Origin: Ignavibacteria bacterium
Lineage (GTDB): Bacteria; Bacteroidota; Ignavibacteria; Kapaibacteriales; UBA2268
Reading direction: 5' to 3'
DNA length: 64,000 bases
Assembly (NCBI GenBank): GCA_026417135.1
Contig: JAOADV010000008.1
Span: 37,111 to 101,110, forward strand
The position numbers were made by a program, and so were the translations under genes. Within the stretch, counting starts at the first letter, position 1; each line of letters starts with the position of its first letter. Shown here piece after piece: positions 62,287 through 64,000 of the stretch. The notes below the pieces were generated by a model that saw only the letters and a list, made by a program, of their open reading frames with translations, was not told where the DNA came from and did no database searches.

Positions 62287-63681
62287 TTAAAGTATTTCAC
62301 TTAAACTTTGGGCAACAGTCCAAATATTGCCAGCTCCAAGTGTTATAACTATGTCGTTATCTTCTACTAAGGTTTTTACAAATTGTGCTATTTCGCCTAA
62401 ATCTTTAATAAAGTGAACATTTGGATGACCCAAGTGTTTTATAGTATCAACAACTAATTTACCGGAAACGCCCTCGATAGGTTCTTCGCGAGCTGGATAT
62501 ATTTCGGTAACAATAATCACGTCCGCAAAATTTAAAGCTTCTCCAAATTCTTTGTAGAATGCCTGTGTCCTTGTATAAGTGTGTGGTTGGAAAATTGCCA
62601 CGATTCTCTTGCCCCATCCATCCTTGGCAGCTTTTAGAGTTGCTACAATTTCGCTTGGGTGGTGTGCGTAATCGTCGACTATCATTACCCCATTTTTTTC
62701 GGAAATGACTTCAAATCGACGATTGACCCCAGAAAATTCCGATAGCGACTCTTTTATCTTTTTTATGTCAATACCAAGTTCACATCCCAAAGCTATTGCA
62801 GCAAGCGCATTTTGAACGTTGTGTGTACCCGGAATGTTCAAAATAAATTCGCCAAGATAATTTTCTTTGTAAAAAGCGTAGAAATAAGTCTGCCTTTGTG
62901 AAAAGGAAATCTCTTTCGCTCTTACGTCTGCAAAAGAACTTAATCCGAAGGTTACTACTTTCCTTTTTAATGAACTTAGAATATCTTTCACTCCGGGGTC
63001 GTCGATTCCAGCGATAATAAAACCATAAAAGGGAACTTTGTTCAAAAATTCAATGAATGCATCTTTGAGCTCTTCGAAGTTTTTGTAAATGTCCAAATGT
63101 TCTGGCTCGATATTATTTACTAATGCAATTGTAGGCAACAATTGAAGAAACGAGCGGTCGTATTCGTCTGCTTCGACAACGGTCCAATTGCCTTTACCAA
63201 GACGGGTATTTGTTCCCCCCAACGAACGCAACCGACCCCCAACAATGACAGTTGGGTCGAAGCCAGCATTAATCAAAAGCAAGCCACATAAGGATGTTGT
63301 CGTTGTTTTGCCATGCGTTCCAGAAATCGCAATAGTATAGCTTAGACGAGTGATTTCGGCGAGCATTTCTGCCCGACGAAGAACTGGAACACCACGCAAT
63401 TTCGCTTCGATTGTTTCTGGATTATTATTAGGGTCTACGGCACTCGAGTACACAACAACTTCGGCATTTCCAATGTTTTCCGGTTTATGACCAATTTCTA
63501 TCTTAAGCCCAAGGTTTTTTAAGTAATCTGTGTTTTCAGAAGATTTTAAGTCGGAACCTGTAACTTCGAACCCTTGCTGGTGTAAAATTTCAGCCAGTCC
63601 ACTCATACCAATTCCACCGATCCCAACGAAGTGTATAGTTTTGACAAAGGAAATTAGACTTTTTTTCATCTCATTAATCAT
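62287..63681 (-). CDS. murC: UDP-N-acetylmuramate--L-alanine ligase
   Basis: Adds L-alanine to UDP-MurNAc in cytoplasmic peptidoglycan synthesis. It has the N-terminal HFVGIGGIGMSGLAEIL, the ATP loop ISGTHGKTTTTSL, EADEYDRSFLQL, and the C-terminal VDDYAHHPSEI with FQPHTYTRT. The length of 464 residues is normal. Two starts are possible: the ATG at 63681 and an ATG four codons on. It is separated from other mur genes within this window and is preceded by a repeat array, so it probably has its own promoter. Confidence 0.96.
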   Translation of the reverse strand: MINEMKKSLISFVKTIHFVGIGGIGMSGLAEILHQQGFEVTGSDLKSSENTDYLKNLGLKIEIGHKPENIGNAEVVVYSSAVDPNNNPETIEAKLRGVPVLRRAEMLAEITRLSYTIAISGTHGKTTTTSLCGLLLINAGFDPTVIVGGRLRSLGGTNTRLGKGNWTVVEADEYDRSFLQLLPTIALVNNIEPEHLDIYKNFEELKDAFIEFLNKVPFYGFIIAGIDDPGVKDILSSLKRKVVTFGLSSFADVRAKEISFSQRQTYFYAFYKENYLGEFILNIPGTHNVQNALAAIALGCELGIDIKKIKESLSEFSGVNRRFEVISEKNGVMIVDDYAHHPSEIVATLKAAKDGWGKRIVAIFQPHTYTRTQAFYKEFGEALNFADVIIVTEIYPAREEPIEGVSGKLVVDTIKHLGHPNVHFIKDLGEIAQFVKTLVEDNDIVITLGAGNIWTVAQSLSEIL

Positions 63682-63737
63682 TAATTCTTCAATTTAATAA
63701 ATTTTTACGTTAACCCAAAATTAACATCGGTCCTTCC

Positions 63738-63926
63738 CCAATGGTAGGGAGGGCATCTTGCTTGCCCAAATAGTAACACAAGCATCTTGCTTGTGCGTAT
63801 ATAATTTCATTCAACACCCCTACGCCCCTCTACGAGAGGGGAAAAAGAACGAAAATTCCCCTCTTAAAGAGGGGATAAAGGGGTGTTCAAAAAAACATCA
63901 TACCGATAGCAAAGATGCATTCGATA
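63738..63926 (-). repeat. Structured intergenic repeat, copy B (inverse of copy A)
   Basis: The reverse complement of this stretch aligns along nearly all of 19311-19497. It holds outer arms AACACCCCT (63813-63821) and AGGGGTGTT (63879-63887), two internal 7-bp CCCCTCT/AGAGGGG hairpins with 3-nt loops (63825-63841 and 63858-63874), and a perfect 8-bp CACAAGCA/TGCTTGTG hairpin with a 3-nt loop (63777-63795). It is non-coding. The second CATCTTGCTTG copy at 63754-63764 suggests internal duplication. Confidence 0.85.
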
Positions 63927-63940
63927 ACTACGAAGTAGCA

Positions 63941-64000
63941 AAAACATCTTGCTTGTGCATATATAATTTCATTCAACACCCCTACGCCCCTCTACGAGAG
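63941..64000 (-). repeat. Structured repeat, copy C (cut by the right edge)
   Basis: The sequence from 63945 repeats that from 63783 with few changes (CATCTTGCTTGTGC, then ATATAATTTCATTC, then the CACCCCTACG arm), an offset of 162 nt in the same orientation. The window ends inside the first CCCCTCT/AGAGGGG hairpin, so the element probably continues as a tandem array. Confidence 0.8.

Overview
This 64 kb window is a stretch of bacterial chromosome, AT-rich by eye and densely coded on both strands. It most resembles the Bacteroidota/Chlorobiota side of the FCB group, perhaps an Ignavibacteria- or Kapabacteria-like organism. The evidence is several secreted proteins ending in type IX secretion (T9SS)-like sorting domains, a PorV/PorQ-type outer-membrane protein, TAnnTTTG-type promoter elements, and clear purine-rich ribosome binding sites before some genes, which classical Bacteroidetes often lack. 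Placement is inference. I saw no rRNA, tRNA, CRISPR array, phage or transposase. Many neighbouring genes are fused by ATGA overlaps, so translational coupling is common.

Left part (1-13.8 kb, mostly minus strand). A likely six-gene operon runs from 7474 down to the left edge: a CASTOR/POLLUX-like ion channel, obgE, a lytic transglycosylase, an orphan MlaF-like ATPase, a WG-repeat protein and dnaG (cut by the edge). After a lone plus-strand YdeI-type gene comes a second minus-strand cluster (13836-8458) of four envelope proteins: two predicted outer-membrane barrels or lipoproteins, one lipoprotein of unknown type, and a large lipoprotein with PD40 propeller, OmpA-like and SPOR-like regions.

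Middle (14-46.9 kb). An aspartate aminotransferase is coupled to ATP-dependent PEP carboxykinase. A T9SS cargo protein with a strong terminator follows, then a structured repeat element, then a minus-strand group of TlpA-like thioredoxin, MsbA-type exporter and a PEP/pyruvate-binding protein fused to a nucleotidyltransferase. Next are a large PAS-rich hybrid histidine kinase, a LolC/E-type permease, a Ca2+-type P-ATPase, valS-rpe, a PorV-like protein with a sorting-domain partner, a TPR membrane protein, an S-adenosylmethionine hydrolase, a giant FG-GAP/ASPIC/fibronectin-like secreted protein, and a coiled-coil lipoprotein followed by a LysM protein.

Right part (47-64 kb). A compact plus-strand run encodes PhoH, diadenylate cyclase, Pcm, MiaA, a PBP4-type carboxypeptidase, an orphan sugar-type ABC permease and dihydrolipoyl dehydrogenase. 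A SprA-related metalloprotease follows. The minus-strand heat-shock group (two Hsp20 genes, then dnaK) has a hairpin after each gene. Then come dTDP-rhamnose genes rfbC-rfbB-rfbD, a thiolase and murC. The right edge holds the same structured repeat as at 19.3 kb in opposite orientation, now at least partly tandem with an offset of about 162 bp.

Most genes are housekeeping or envelope functions. The least explained parts are the nested-hairpin repeat, the PEP-binding/nucleotidyltransferase fusion, the PD40/OmpA lipoprotein cluster, and orphan ABC components.
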